Positions 33,076 to 42,858 are shown, numbered from the stretch's first letter. The stretch: 64,000 nt of DNA from JACDHG01 sp963811585 (GCA_963811585.1 CAWERR010000002.1:143143-207142), one strand, 5' to 3'. A program made the numbers and translations. Notes: generated from the sequence alone by a model not told the origin.

Positions 33076-35817
33076 ATGGGGAAATCCGGCCGCTTACACA
33101 TGGATGCGTCGAGCACAGTGCTGCTCGGGGCGATCACTGCCACGTGGGCAGTTCTGCTGCTTGTGCTGCAACGAGGTGGCAACGACGACATTGCCCAGTT
33201 GCTGTCGAACGTCGGCCTCATCGCCGTCGCGTTCGCCGCAGGAGCGGCAGCTCTCGTCCGTGCCAAGCGCGTCAACTCAGGGAGACGGTTCTGGGCACTC
33301 CTGGGCGCAGCCTCGCTCTCGTGGTCGGCAGGCCAGGCTGTGTGGACGTGGTACGAGTCCGTCCTCGGCCGTGAAGTTCCGTTCCCCTCTCTCGCTGACA
33401 TCGGTTACCTGGCCATGCCGCCGTTGGCGGCCGCTGCTCTTCTCTCTCTCCCCCTGGCGGCGTCGACGCTGACTGGCAAGGTGCGAACCCTGCTCGACGG
33501 CTTGATGATCGCGGCCTCCCTGCTGCTGATCAGCTGGGTGATCGTCTTGGGTCCTGTCGTTCAGGCCGGTGCAGACAACAGGCTTACGCAGGTGATCTCC
33601 CTTGCCTATCCGGTGGGCGACATCGTCGTCATCACGATCGTTGTCTACACCTGGCTGAGGGCTCGCCAGTCGGGCGCCAAACTGCCAGCCTCCCTACGGC
33701 TGGTGGGGACGGGACTGGTGGCTTTCGCCATCGCCGACTCCGGATTCGTTTATCTCACCACCTCGGGCGGCTACAGCTCAGGCAGCATGATCGACATCGG
33801 CTGGTTCGTCGGCTTCGCTCTCATGTTGAAGGCGGCGTTGGCTCAAGTAGACCAAGGCCTTGAAGACCTCGATGATGCGGGCCTGGTCGGACAGTTCAAC
33901 CCGTTCCTGCCATACCTTGCTGTCACTGCGGCGTTGGTCACGTCGATCATCGAGATCGCGGCCAGCGGTCATAGCGACAGTTTCGTGTCCTGGGACCGCT
34001 CCGCCTTGATGGCATTCCTAGTGGCTCGACAGGTAATCACACTGCGCGAGAACTGGGCTCTCACCCGCCACCTAGAGCATCGGGTGGAAACCAGGACCAC
34101 TGAGCTCGCGTCCAGCAGGCAGCGGTTCGCCGCGTTGGCCCAGCACAGCTCAGACGTGGTCACAGTGGTCGACTCGAACGGCCTCATCACCTATCAAAGC
34201 CAGTCGTGTCAGCGAGTGTTGAACCGCACGGCCGCGTCGATGACTGGGCGACCGGTCTGGGACTTCATGAACGATGACGAAGCAGCCCCCCTCCGAGAGG
34301 CGATCAGCTCGGCCTCCAAGGAGCCCCTGGGAATGCGGACAGTCCAGAACGTCTGGCGCCGCAAAGATGAGAGTCAGTGCTTCCTTGAGGTGACGGTCAC
34401 CAACCTGCTGGACAACGCAGACGTGGCCGGCCTTGTCCTCAACAGTCGAGATGTCACAGACCGAACCGTCCTCGAGGGACAGTTGCTGCACCAGGCCTTC
34501 CACGACTCCTTGACGACGCTGTCCAACCGAGCCTTGTTCAAGGACAGGCTCGAGCATGCGATGGCTCGTCGACACCTGCAGCCATCGTCGTTGGCAGTCC
34601 TGTTCCTCGACCTCGACAGCTTCAAGGAGATCAACGACACCCTGGGTCACAGCAGCGGGGATCAACTCTTGCAGCAGGTAGCCCAGCGACTGACAGCGCA
34701 GTCGCGGCCCAGTGACACCGTGGCGAGATTCGGTGGCGATGAATTCGCCATTCTCGTCGAGGACCTGGCTGACCCCGAGTACACGACCAACCTGGCCAAG
34801 CGGGTCAACGCAGTCTTGCGGGAGCCGTACCAGCTTGGGGCCACTCAGGTCCGTGTCAGCGCCAGTGTCGGAATTGCTCACTACGGCGCACATGCCACCG
34901 ACGCCGAGCAACTGCTCCGCAACGCGGACCTTGCGATGTACCAAGCCAAGGCGGCGATGCCGGGCGGTTTCGCGCTCTACGACCCCAGCATGCATGCGGG
35001 GCTGGTCGAGCGGGTTCGGCTGGAGGCAGCTTTGCGTGTCGCCCTCGAGAACGACGAGTTGGCCGTGCACTACCAGCCGCTCATGGATCTGCGCACCGGC
35101 CAGGCCACCGGTGTCGAGGCTCTTGCCCGATGGAAGCACCCAGAGTTAGGCGAAATCCAACCTGACGAGTTCATCCCGCTGGCCGAGTCCACCGGTCTCA
35201 TCCAGCACTTGGGCGAGTGGATCCTCCGGGAGTCTTGCCGACAGGTCATGCACTGGCGGACTGAGACTCCTGAGCTCAGCGAGCTGAAGGTGAGCGTCAA
35301 CGTGTCGGCTCGTCAGTTGTTCGATGGCGACATGGCGGCGACAGTCACGGATGTCCTCGACCAGACCGGCCTCCCCCCGTCCTGCCTCACGCTGGAGATG
35401 ACCGAAAGCGTGCTGATGGACGACTCCGGGGAGACGTTGTCGACACTACGAGCGATACGGGCAATGGGCGTCCGGCTGGCGATCGACGACTTCGGCACCG
35501 GCTACTCCTCGCTGAGCTACCTGCACCAGTTCCCGGTTGACGTCCTCAAGATCGACCGCAGCTTCATCAAGCAGATGACCGACGGCGGGGATGCGTCACT
35601 CGTCAGCACCATCGTGCGACTCGGCCAGACCATGCACCTAGAGACTGTCGCGGAAGGTATCGAGCGCCCCGACGAGATGCTGAAGCTCCGGCGGCAGGGG
35701 TGCACGACTGGCCAAGGCTTCTACTTCTCCCCAGCACTCCCCGCTGCAGAACTGCGCGCCCATCTACTGGAGCGGTCTCAGATGACCGTTCTGCGTGGCG
35801 CACGAGCAACCGCCTGA
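33076..35817 (+). CDS. Membrane-bound GGDEF-EAL cyclic-di-GMP protein with PAS domain
   Basis: Protein of 913 residues. About eight membrane helices fill residues 12-300, a coiled linker follows (LEHRVETRTTELASSRQRF), and a PAS domain covers about 345-460 (ALAQHSSDVVTVVDSNGLITY). The GGDEF domain is intact (ARFGGDEFAIL, GGDEF at 553-557) with the inhibitory site RPSD at 544-547. The EAL domain is intact too (GVEALARW at about 680, then DDFGTGYSSLSYL and KIDRSFI). The protein could therefore both make and degrade c-di-GMP, controlled by a membrane signal and a PAS ligand. It sits 42 bases upstream of the decarboxylase/MFS pair and may share a transcript. Confidence 0.92.
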   Translation: MGKSGRLHMDASSTVLLGAITATWAVLLLVLQRGGNDDIAQLLSNVGLIAVAFAAGAAALVRAKRVNSGRRFWALLGAASLSWSAGQAVWTWYESVLGREVPFPSLADIGYLAMPPLAAAALLSLPLAASTLTGKVRTLLDGLMIAASLLLISWVIVLGPVVQAGADNRLTQVISLAYPVGDIVVITIVVYTWLRARQSGAKLPASLRLVGTGLVAFAIADSGFVYLTTSGGYSSGSMIDIGWFVGFALMLKAALAQVDQGLEDLDDAGLVGQFNPFLPYLAVTAALVTSIIEIAASGHSDSFVSWDRSALMAFLVARQVITLRENWALTRHLEHRVETRTTELASSRQRFAALAQHSSDVVTVVDSNGLITYQSQSCQRVLNRTAASMTGRPVWDFMNDDEAAPLREAISSASKEPLGMRTVQNVWRRKDESQCFLEVTVTNLLDNADVAGLVLNSRDVTDRTVLEGQLLHQAFHDSLTTLSNRALFKDRLEHAMARRHLQPSSLAVLFLDLDSFKEINDTLGHSSGDQLLQQVAQRLTAQSRPSDTVARFGGDEFAILVEDLADPEYTTNLAKRVNAVLREPYQLGATQVRVSASVGIAHYGAHATDAEQLLRNADLAMYQAKAAMPGGFALYDPSMHAGLVERVRLEAALRVALENDELAVHYQPLMDLRTGQATGVEALARWKHPELGEIQPDEFIPLAESTGLIQHLGEWILRESCRQVMHWRTETPELSELKVSVNVSARQLFDGDMAATVTDVLDQTGLPPSCLTLEMTESVLMDDSGETLSTLRAIRAMGVRLAIDDFGTGYSSLSYLHQFPVDVLKIDRSFIKQMTDGGDASLVSTIVRLGQTMHLETVAEGIERPDEMLKLRRQGCTTGQGFYFSPALPAAELRAHLLERSQMTVLRGARATA

Positions 35818-35859
35818 GTTCACCCGACCTGAGATCTACCAATTCAAGGAGCACCAAGA

Positions 35860-37050
35860 ATGACCATGACGATGCGTGACCTCAGCGCGGCGGTCCGCTT
35901 GCCAGGTCACTGGCCCACGAGCCTCAGACCGTCAAGCCTCAACAAGCTTGAGGCTGCGACGCCCTTCCTTGCCTGCGACCTGACACTCTTTGCCGAGCGC
36001 ATTCGTCGATTCCGCGAGGCAATGCCGGACGTCCACCCCTTCTACGCAATCAAATGCAACTCCGTGCCTGAGCTGCTGACTACGGCCCGCGACGTCGGAA
36101 TCAGCTTTGAGGTGGCCTCCTTGGGCGAGCTGCGGATGCTTCAAGAGCAGGGCATCAACCCCGCCGACGTGCTGTACAGCAACACGGTCAAGCCTGCCGA
36201 GCACGTGCGAGCGGCCGCCGCCGCTGGTCTATGGCGGTTCGCCTTCGACTCCGAAGGCGAGCTGCACAAGATCGCCAGGAACGCACCCGGGTCGGCGGTC
36301 TTCGTGAGGGTACGGGTCGACGACAGCAGCAGCGTGTTCCCTTTGTCCCGCAAGTTCGGGGCCGAGTTCCACGACGCACGTGCGCTGATGCACTTGGCTC
36401 AGGACTTGGGCCTCCGACCGTATGGAGTCAACTTCCACGTCGGCTCACAATGCACGACGACCACTTCGTACGTCCGGGCGATCGCCTCTGCCGGAGGCCT
36501 GATGCGCCAGCTCGCCGCGGACGGCATCCAGCTGGAGATGCTCGACATTGGAGGCGGATTCCCCGCCCGCTACGTGGATCGTGTCCCGACGATCGAGCAG
36601 ATCGGGCGGGCAGTTACCTCCGCACTGGAGGACTACCTGCCCTATCAGCCGGCCTTGATCGCTGCCGAGCCTGGCCGGCACCTCGTGGCAGAGACGGCTG
36701 TGATGGCGGCGACCGTCCTCGGCCGTGAGGAGCGCGCGGGCGAAGAGTGGCTGTACCTGGATGTGGGCGCCTACAACGGATTGATGGAGACGCTTCAGAC
36801 GGTCGGCCAATGGCGCTTCCCGATCTGGTCGTCGCGCTCAGACCATGGCGACGTAGAGCAAATCCCCTTCACGATCACCGGCCCGACCTGCGACAGCGCG
36901 GACACGATGTTCTTCGGGACGGCGCTCCCAGTGACGATGGCAGAGGGCGACCGCATCTACATCGCGTCCGCAGGTGCATACACGTTGAGCTATGCGTCCA
37001 ACTTCAATGGCTTCCCCCCTCCGCAACCGATCGTGATTGGTCGTGCCTGA
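35860..37050 (+). CDS. PLP-dependent ornithine/diaminopimelate-type decarboxylase (fold III)
   Basis: Enzyme of 396 residues in the group IV decarboxylase family (ODC, lysine/ornithine, DAP). The PLP lysine is in PFYAIKCNS, with SLGELRML, VNFHVGSQC, the phosphate loop DIGGGFPARY and AEPGRHLVAETA. The active-site Cys-Asp of the partner subunit lies in GPTCDSADT, closer to eukaryote-like ODC than to LysA. It would decarboxylate a basic amino acid to a polyamine precursor. AAGGAG stands eight bases before the ATG. An MFS transporter gene overlaps its 3' end. Substrate (ornithine, lysine or other) is not decided. Confidence 0.88.
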   Translation: MTMTMRDLSAAVRLPGHWPTSLRPSSLNKLEAATPFLACDLTLFAERIRRFREAMPDVHPFYAIKCNSVPELLTTARDVGISFEVASLGELRMLQEQGINPADVLYSNTVKPAEHVRAAAAAGLWRFAFDSEGELHKIARNAPGSAVFVRVRVDDSSSVFPLSRKFGAEFHDARALMHLAQDLGLRPYGVNFHVGSQCTTTTSYVRAIASAGGLMRQLAADGIQLEMLDIGGGFPARYVDRVPTIEQIGRAVTSALEDYLPYQPALIAAEPGRHLVAETAVMAATVLGREERAGEEWLYLDVGAYNGLMETLQTVGQWRFPIWSSRSDHGDVEQIPFTITGPTCDSADTMFFGTALPVTMAEGDRIYIASAGAYTLSYASNFNGFPPPQPIVIGRA

Positions 37051-38359
37051 GGGGGTCCGCAGCCGGGTGGAGGAACGCGCAAGGCGACGACTACACCGGC
37101 TGATGATCGCTGGCTGGGTCGACTCGATTTGCCTTTCCTTCGCCTGGACGCTGCTACTCCTCGAGATCGTCGAGCGGCATGGGCTGCGGGGTGCAGGTGT
37201 GGCCGGAGCCGCCATGCTGATCGGAATAGCTCTCTCGGCGCCCGTGGCGAGTCACTTGGCGCAGCTGCTAGGCGGATGCGGCCTGTTGCGCACCGCTGCC
37301 GGCGCAGAGTCGCTGCTTCGAGTCGGTGTGTTTGCGCTGCTCGTCTTCAACACCGGCATGTGGTCGCTCGTGCTGTGTATCGCCGTCATGAACATCACAG
37401 CATGGACGGGCTATGCCGGGATGCGTGCAGAGGTTGCCGCGGTGGCACCCGGACCCAAGGCGCTCACGATGTACGGGACCGGAGTTGCTGCCGTCGAGGC
37501 ACTGGGTGCGGCGGCAGCGGCGTTCGTACCGGCACGAGTCATCCAGAGCCCGTCTCTCACCGTTGTCTGCATCGTCGCGATCTACGTTGCTGCCCTCGTG
37601 CCGACTGTCGTGGTTGCCGGCGGCTCGAGGATCGGGCCAGCGCGTGCCATAACGCGAGACAAGCCTCGCACCGTGCGCCCGTCGTTGCCCCTGACTGCCG
37701 GAGTGCTCTTGATGGGCATCGCGTCCGGACCGACGCTGCTGGCGGTCGCTCTGGCCGCCGAGTGGCACGGTCGGTCTGCTGTGCCAGCTGTCGCACTGGC
37801 CTTCGCGGTCGGCTCACTGTCCGCGCCCTTCGTTTGCGGACGGGTTGTCCGACGGATGGGCAACGGACCGACCGCCTGGCTCGTCTGTGCGGTGGGCATG
37901 CTCGTCCTTTGGCCGCTGGCTCCGCTCTACGCAGCCGCGCTCTGCGCTGCCCAGTTGCTCTCCGGGTTGTTCATGACCACGTTGGAAGGGCTGTTGGACG
38001 CAAAGGCGGCTGCCGAGGCTCGGAGATCGGTCACGGGCGCGTTGGCTCGGGCAACAGCTGGGAGAGCCTTGGGTTCGGCAGCGGGCGTCGCTGCGCTGCC
38101 AGTCGCGATAGTCACCTTTGGCTTTTCCGTCGTCGTCGGCGGAGCGCTCACCGTGCTGACGGGCGGGGCGATGTCTGCAAAGAGTTGGTCCCAACGCCAA
38201 GCCGGCCGCACCGTTAGTGAGTCGACTCCGCACACCGCGCTGGTTCGGTCACCCGGACGCCACAAACTCGTTCTCCACAACGGATTTCGAGCAGACCCTC
38301 GTCGGCGAATGCCGAGGTTGACGGCACAAGGCCATCGACAACCGACAGACGCCGCGTGA
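37043..38359 (+). CDS. MFS transporter paired with the decarboxylase
   Basis: Membrane protein of about 438 residues with 12 hydrophobic segments, from SICLSFAWTLLLLEIV to FGFSVVVGGALTVLTGG. A conserved-type loop (CGRVVRRMGNGPTAW) joins helices in the second half. The first codon is probably the GTG at 37043, which lies inside the decarboxylase gene; TTG at 37037 is an alternative. No ribosome site is visible, so translation is probably coupled. Inference: it exports the polyamine or a product built from it. The last 40 residues are hydrophilic. Confidence 0.8.
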   Translation: MPEGVRSRVEERARRRLHRLMIAGWVDSICLSFAWTLLLLEIVERHGLRGAGVAGAAMLIGIALSAPVASHLAQLLGGCGLLRTAAGAESLLRVGVFALLVFNTGMWSLVLCIAVMNITAWTGYAGMRAEVAAVAPGPKALTMYGTGVAAVEALGAAAAAFVPARVIQSPSLTVVCIVAIYVAALVPTVVVAGGSRIGPARAITRDKPRTVRPSLPLTAGVLLMGIASGPTLLAVALAAEWHGRSAVPAVALAFAVGSLSAPFVCGRVVRRMGNGPTAWLVCAVGMLVLWPLAPLYAAALCAAQLLSGLFMTTLEGLLDAKAAAEARRSVTGALARATAGRALGSAAGVAALPVAIVTFGFSVVVGGALTVLTGGAMSAKSWSQRQAGRTVSESTPHTALVRSPGRHKLVLHNGFRADPRRRMPRLTAQGHRQPTDAA

Positions 38360-38377
38360 CCAGCCCGACAACACAGT

Positions 38378-38423
38378 GATCGAGCCTGTCGAGGTCACCC
38401 GGTCTCGACAAGCTCGACCAGCG
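38378..38423. repeat. Intergenic palindromic repeat, copy 2
   Basis: Holds the exact 15-mer TCTCGACAAGCTCGA (38403-38417), preceded by its near-perfect reverse complement TCGAGCCTGTCGAGG (38380-38394), with an eight-base loop. It can form a long hairpin. It lies between two genes on the same strand. Confidence 0.75.
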
Positions 38424-38494
38424 GCGGGCAACGTTCAGCTGCGGCCGTGGCTCCGGGGTAGTGTCTGCGCTGGGCTAAGCGGAGGGAGCACGTC

Positions 38495-39691
38495 GTGCGC
38501 GTCTGGAGGCGGGCCAAAAACATCACTCGGCGTGCGATGTCCGGAGGCCGGCGCGATGTCATAGACGCTGGCCGTCTGATGCGAGACACGGTCTCGCGGG
38601 ACGGCGCCGAGAGGCAGCTCGTCGTGCAGGTCCTGAAGTCAGTCGTCGCCGCGGTCACGGCGTGGCTGGTTGCGGTGCACGTGGTAGGCGTAGAACAACC
38701 GTTCGTCGCTCCCATGATCGCTTTACTCATGGTGCAGCCGACCATCGTGCAGTCCCTCGTCAAAGGCAGCCAGCAAGTGATCGCCGTCATCGCTGGCATG
38801 CTGATCGCTCTTGCCGTGTTTCAGCTGATCGAGACCGTCGCCATTGCCTTGGCTGTCGCACTGCTCATCACCACGGCCTTGGGCGCGTGGCGACGGCTTG
38901 GTGACCAGGGGATCTACGCACCGGTCGTGGCCCTGACGATGATCAGCCTGCACAGTGTCGGTGAAACGTACTTCCTGCGACGCCTGGCTGAGACTGCGGT
39001 GGGCGTCCTTGTGGGCGCAGCGGTCAACTTAGCCGTGAAACCGCCGCACTACCTCGGCTCGGCGCGCGCCTCGGCTACTACCTGCATCGACGAAGTGACA
39101 AGTGTGCTCCGCGACGTCGCGCAGGGCATCCGATCCGGCTGGGACCTTGATGACGCGCGCGGCTGGGCAGCACGCGCTGACCGGCTCGAGGCGCAGGTGG
39201 GGCAATGTCTCGAGGATCTTGGCTGGGCAAGACAAAGCATCCGGCTGAACCCACGGCGCAGTCACGCCGAGACACGGACGCCGATCGCGACGTACCGGCC
39301 AGTGATTGCCGCCGTCGGTCGGATTGCTGAACCACTTGAGCATCTCGCCCGTACGCTCGCGATCCGCGCGGAAGACGACAAGCAGGGCTCGCCGCATGAC
39401 ACGACTTTCCTTGCTGATTGTGCTGCGCTGCTCGACGACATCGCCGAGGCTGTCGCCGACTGGGCCAACGCGGAGACCCCGATCAGGGCACCCTCGCACA
39501 CGCAGGAGTACGAACAGCACGTCACTACGCATGGACAACAGCGGCTGGGTGAGCTGGCCGACCGTATCCGTCACCTGCCGCGGGAGCAGGTGGCGTGCGC
39601 CGGCGCAATACTGATCGCCATCGAGCAGATCCTCGACGCGTTGCGGCGGCACGAGGACCAACGCATCGGGGCCACTACGAGCCCAGCCTGA
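38495..39691 (+). CDS. FUSC-family (aromatic acid exporter-like) membrane protein
   Basis: Protein of 398 residues. The N-terminal half carries about five to six helices of the FUSC/ArAE type (LKSVVAAVTAWLVAVHVVG, FVAPMIALLMVQPTIVQSL, VIAVIAGMLIALAVFQLI, AIALAVALLITTALGAWRRL, AETAVGVLVGAAVNLAVKPP). The C-terminal half is a soluble helical domain (ATTCIDEVTSVLRDVAQGI, LEAQVGQCLEDLGWARQSI). The family includes exporters of aromatic acids, and VKPP after the last helix is its usual boundary. GGAGG is visible before the GTG start at 38495. Substrate unknown. Confidence 0.85.
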   Translation: MRVWRRAKNITRRAMSGGRRDVIDAGRLMRDTVSRDGAERQLVVQVLKSVVAAVTAWLVAVHVVGVEQPFVAPMIALLMVQPTIVQSLVKGSQQVIAVIAGMLIALAVFQLIETVAIALAVALLITTALGAWRRLGDQGIYAPVVALTMISLHSVGETYFLRRLAETAVGVLVGAAVNLAVKPPHYLGSARASATTCIDEVTSVLRDVAQGIRSGWDLDDARGWAARADRLEAQVGQCLEDLGWARQSIRLNPRRSHAETRTPIATYRPVIAAVGRIAEPLEHLARTLAIRAEDDKQGSPHDTTFLADCAALLDDIAEAVADWANAETPIRAPSHTQEYEQHVTTHGQQRLGELADRIRHLPREQVACAGAILIAIEQILDALRRHEDQRIGATTSPA

Positions 39692-39761
39692 CAGAAACCG
39701 TCCCCACGTCGCCCATTCCGGAAGTTCCGCAGGTCAGTGATACTTGTGCGGGGAGGTGGCT

Positions 39762-40514
39762 ATGAAACTTACCAGTGTTCCTAGCACCTGGGCGGCTTTG
39801 ACGGGGGTGGCCGTCTGGGCAGTCTTGTCGGCATGCAGTGCTGGTCCCTCCGATTCTGAGGCGGACTCGGAAACGCTAGGCACTCAAACTCTCAACACGT
39901 CCGACCCTGAGACAGACACGGAAGGACCGGATCCGGACAACGGCGGCAACGGTGGGCCGGCCGTACAGCTTCCAGAGATTCCGATCGGCGGCTCGCCGGA
40001 CCCGTCGTCCGACGACGCACATCCCTTCAACCAGTGCATCGACGTGAACTGGATCGTCGGCCAGGCCGACGCGGAGATTCCGGACGGCGTCGAAGTCGCA
40101 TTGACCGGCTTCATCTTCAATCCAGAGGTCTTCACGGTCTCCGACGCCGGATGCAGTGGAGACAACCCGTCGTGTGTGGGTTACACCTTCGATACCGACA
40201 ACCAGGTCTGCGACCTCGCAATCGAGCCGCTCGGCATACCGGCCGATGAGAGCCCAACCTTGTCCGTCGCGGGCGCCGTCACGTGCGATGACGCTGCCGG
40301 CTCGACGTGTGCGACGTTCCTAGCCGCGGTCGAGACAGAGCAGGATGTGTCGATCGATCTCAACTTCCCGGAGTTCGAGGAAACGACCACGGACGAGACC
40401 ACCGACACCGATGAAACGACCGACGCGACCGAGAGCGAGACAACGGAGGGCGAGACGACTGAGAGTGAGACGATCGACGGACTGACAACGCCTGACACCG
40501 GATCAGAGAGCTGA
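39762..40514 (+). CDS. Acidic Thr/Glu-rich lipoprotein, unknown function
   Basis: Exported protein of 250 residues with a lipoprotein signal (STWAALTGVAVWAVLSAC, lipobox Cys about 25). A Ser/Asp/Thr/Glu-rich spacer follows, then a compact domain with six cysteines (about residues 95-205, including NQCIDVNWIV, DAGCSGDNPSCVGY, NQVCDLAIE and VTCDDAAGSTC). The last 55 residues are a low-complexity acidic tail of Thr-Glu-Ser-Asp repeats. I chose the ATG at 39762 with GGGGAGG upstream. The membrane protein gene starts four bases after its stop, so the two are probably one unit. No family was recognised. Confidence 0.75.
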   Translation: MKLTSVPSTWAALTGVAVWAVLSACSAGPSDSEADSETLGTQTLNTSDPETDTEGPDPDNGGNGGPAVQLPEIPIGGSPDPSSDDAHPFNQCIDVNWIVGQADAEIPDGVEVALTGFIFNPEVFTVSDAGCSGDNPSCVGYTFDTDNQVCDLAIEPLGIPADESPTLSVAGAVTCDDAAGSTCATFLAAVETEQDVSIDLNFPEFEETTTDETTDTDETTDATESETTEGETTESETIDGLTTPDTGSES

Positions 40515-40518
40515 CGCG

Positions 40519-41415
40519 ATGGCGGACGAGAAACCCCTCGGCGCCCAGTTCGAGAAGTGGCTCAGCGTCGGCGGCAGCATCATCGCCCCGGCCACTCTGC
40601 TCAGCGCCCTCCTCTTCTACTTCGGGTATGTCTCGTCGAGGGCGCAGTACGACTACTTCGGGATCGACGTCGACACGATCGCCTTGAGCACGCAGGACTA
40701 CATCATGCGCAGCCCGCAGCCGCTGCTCGTGCCGCTGCTCATCCTGACGCTTACCGGGGCGGCCATGCTGGCGATCCACACGCAGATTCGTCGCCGTTCG
40801 GCGCATCCAAACTTCCGCGGACACGTACGCCGAGCCATCGCCATCGGCATGGTCATCCTGGTGGTGGGGCTGGTGCTGCTCTTCATCTACCCGCTCCTCT
40901 CGGATTGGGACTACTACCCGCTCGTCACCCCGCTCGTCCTGGCAGTGGGAGGTGCGGTGACTGGCTACGGCCTGAGCACGCTCCGGTTCCTTGACAAGCA
41001 GGCTGGGCGGTCGCCGGCGAAGTCGGGCACTCCACCGCTCGGCATCGTCGTGATGGTGTGGGCGGCCGTCGGCTCGTGTCTGTTCTGGGCGACCGCCACC
41101 ATCGCCCAATGGTCAGGCACCGGGCTCGCGCAGGATCAGGCCCGCCACCTCGACGAGCTGCCCAGCGTCATCGTCGACACCCAAGAACGGCTCTTCCTCC
41201 CGACGGAGATGGAGGTCACCGAGAAGGCGCTGCCGGTCGAGGACGGGCAAGCCTTCCGCTACCGGTACTGGGGGCTGCGACTGTTGATCTTCGGCGATGA
41301 CCAGATGTTCCTCGTGCCCAACGTGTGGAACAGCCGCGACACCACGTTGGTGCTGCCACTCGACGGCTCCACCCGGGTGCAGTTCCAGTTCCGCAACATC
41401 TCGCCCTCGGACTGA
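40519..41415 (+). CDS. Hypothetical membrane protein downstream of the lipoprotein
   Basis: Protein of 298 residues with four or five helices: GSIIAPATLLSALLFYFGYV, LLVPLLILTLTGAAMLAIHT, AIAIGMVILVVGLVLLFIYPLL, PLVTPLVLAVGGAVTGYGLST and GIVVMVWAAVGSCLFWATATI. After the last helix a domain of about 90 residues follows, ending STRVQFQFRNISPSD. Actinobacterial proteins of this general build are annotated only as hypothetical. Spacing of four bases from the lipoprotein gene suggests joint expression and possibly a complex. Confidence 0.72.
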   Translation: MADEKPLGAQFEKWLSVGGSIIAPATLLSALLFYFGYVSSRAQYDYFGIDVDTIALSTQDYIMRSPQPLLVPLLILTLTGAAMLAIHTQIRRRSAHPNFRGHVRRAIAIGMVILVVGLVLLFIYPLLSDWDYYPLVTPLVLAVGGAVTGYGLSTLRFLDKQAGRSPAKSGTPPLGIVVMVWAAVGSCLFWATATIAQWSGTGLAQDQARHLDELPSVIVDTQERLFLPTEMEVTEKALPVEDGQAFRYRYWGLRLLIFGDDQMFLVPNVWNSRDTTLVLPLDGSTRVQFQFRNISPSD

Positions 41416-41469
41416 GACGCCGGCTGGGTGAGCACCGCACGCTGACTGGAGGCAAGGCACGATAGGTGC

Positions 41470-42858
41470 ATGCGCCACCACGACCTGATCATCATCGGCA
41501 CGGGCTCGGGCAACAGCATCCCCGACGAACGGTTCGCGGATCTCGACATTGCGATCGTGGAGGAGTCCACCTTCGGCGGGACGTGCATCAACGTCGGCTG
41601 CATCCCGAGCAAGATGTTCGTGCACACGGCCGATGTCGCGGCAGCTGCCCGCAGCAGTGCAAGGTTCGGCGTCGATGCGCACGTCGACAAGGTCCGCTGG
41701 CCCGACATTCGCGACCGCATCTTCGGTCGCATCGACCCGCAGGCCGTGTCAGGTCGCCGTTACCGAGAGGACGGCGCAAACACCACGTTCTACGGTGAGC
41801 ACGTCGAGTTCGTCGGGCCCAAGCGGCTTCGCCTCGCCTCTGGCGACGAGCTCACCGCTGACCAGATCGTTGTCGCTGCCGGCAGTCGCGCGGTGATCCC
41901 GGAGATCCCCGGGCTCGACGAGGTCGACCCTGCCCGGGTCCATACCAGTGACACGATCATGCGGATCGCAGACGTGCCCGAGTCGCTGGTGATCGTCGGC
42001 GGCGGACTGATCGCGACCGAGATGGCACACGTGTTCTCGGCGCTTGGAGCCGCAGTCACTCTGGTGGCCCGATCGGCATGCCTGCTGCGCACCGAGGACG
42101 CCGATGTGTCCGCGCGGTTCACGGAGCTCGCTGGTGAACGTTGGGACCTGCGTATGATGCGCGTGCCAACCCGGGCCGAGCCAACACCGCACGGCCTCCG
42201 CATCCAGCTCGGTGACGCGCTAGGCCAAGCCGACCCGAGGCCTGCCGAGGGCGAGCTCGTGCTCATCGCCACCGGACGCAAGCCCAACGCCGACCGCCTG
42301 CGGGTCGAGGAGGGCGGCATCGTGACGTATGCCGACGGTCGCATCGTCGTCGACGGGTTCCAGCGCACGACGGCGCCCAGCGTCTACGCACTCGGCGACA
42401 TCAGCAGCCCCGACCAGTACAAACACGTGGCCAACCACGAGGCCAAGATCGTCCAACACAACCTGCTCAACCCCGATGACCCCGTCGAGGCTGACCATCG
42501 GTTCATCCCGCACGCCGTGTTCAGCAGCCCGCAGGTCGCGGCGGTAGGGAAGACCGAAAGTGAGCTCGTCGACAGCCAGACGCCGTACGTCACCTCGACC
42601 CAGCCATACGCCGATGTCGCCTACGGCTGGGCTCTCGAGGACACCACCGGCTTTGCCAAGGTGTTGGCCGAGCCGGAGACCGGGCTACTGCTCGGGGCGC
42701 ACATCATCGGACCGCAAGCATCGACCCTCATCCAGCCGCTGATTCAGGCGATGACCTTCGGGTTGTCCGCGCGCGAGATGGCCGTCGGCCAGTACTGGAT
42801 ACACCCCGCCCTACCCGAAGTGGTCGAGAACGCCCTGCTCGGGCTTTCCCTCGACTAA
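41470..42858 (+). CDS. mtr: Mycothione reductase
   Basis: FAD-disulfide oxidoreductase of 462 residues that reduces mycothiol disulfide with NADPH, keeping the actinobacterial thiol mycothiol reduced. Evidence: FAD motif DLIIIGTGSGNS, the redox pair in GGTCINVGCIPSKMFVHTADVA (Cys39 and Cys44), the pyridine-nucleotide motif IVGGGLIATEMAHVFSALG, ALGDIS near the FAD, and the catalytic HPALPEVVENALL at the C-terminus. CIPSKMF and the short N-terminus distinguish it from lipoamide and glutathione reductases. It is strong evidence that the organism is an actinobacterium. Confidence 0.94.
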   Translation: MRHHDLIIIGTGSGNSIPDERFADLDIAIVEESTFGGTCINVGCIPSKMFVHTADVAAAARSSARFGVDAHVDKVRWPDIRDRIFGRIDPQAVSGRRYREDGANTTFYGEHVEFVGPKRLRLASGDELTADQIVVAAGSRAVIPEIPGLDEVDPARVHTSDTIMRIADVPESLVIVGGGLIATEMAHVFSALGAAVTLVARSACLLRTEDADVSARFTELAGERWDLRMMRVPTRAEPTPHGLRIQLGDALGQADPRPAEGELVLIATGRKPNADRLRVEEGGIVTYADGRIVVDGFQRTTAPSVYALGDISSPDQYKHVANHEAKIVQHNLLNPDDPVEADHRFIPHAVFSSPQVAAVGKTESELVDSQTPYVTSTQPYADVAYGWALEDTTGFAKVLAEPETGLLLGAHIIGPQASTLIQPLIQAMTFGLSAREMAVGQYWIHPALPEVVENALLGLSLD

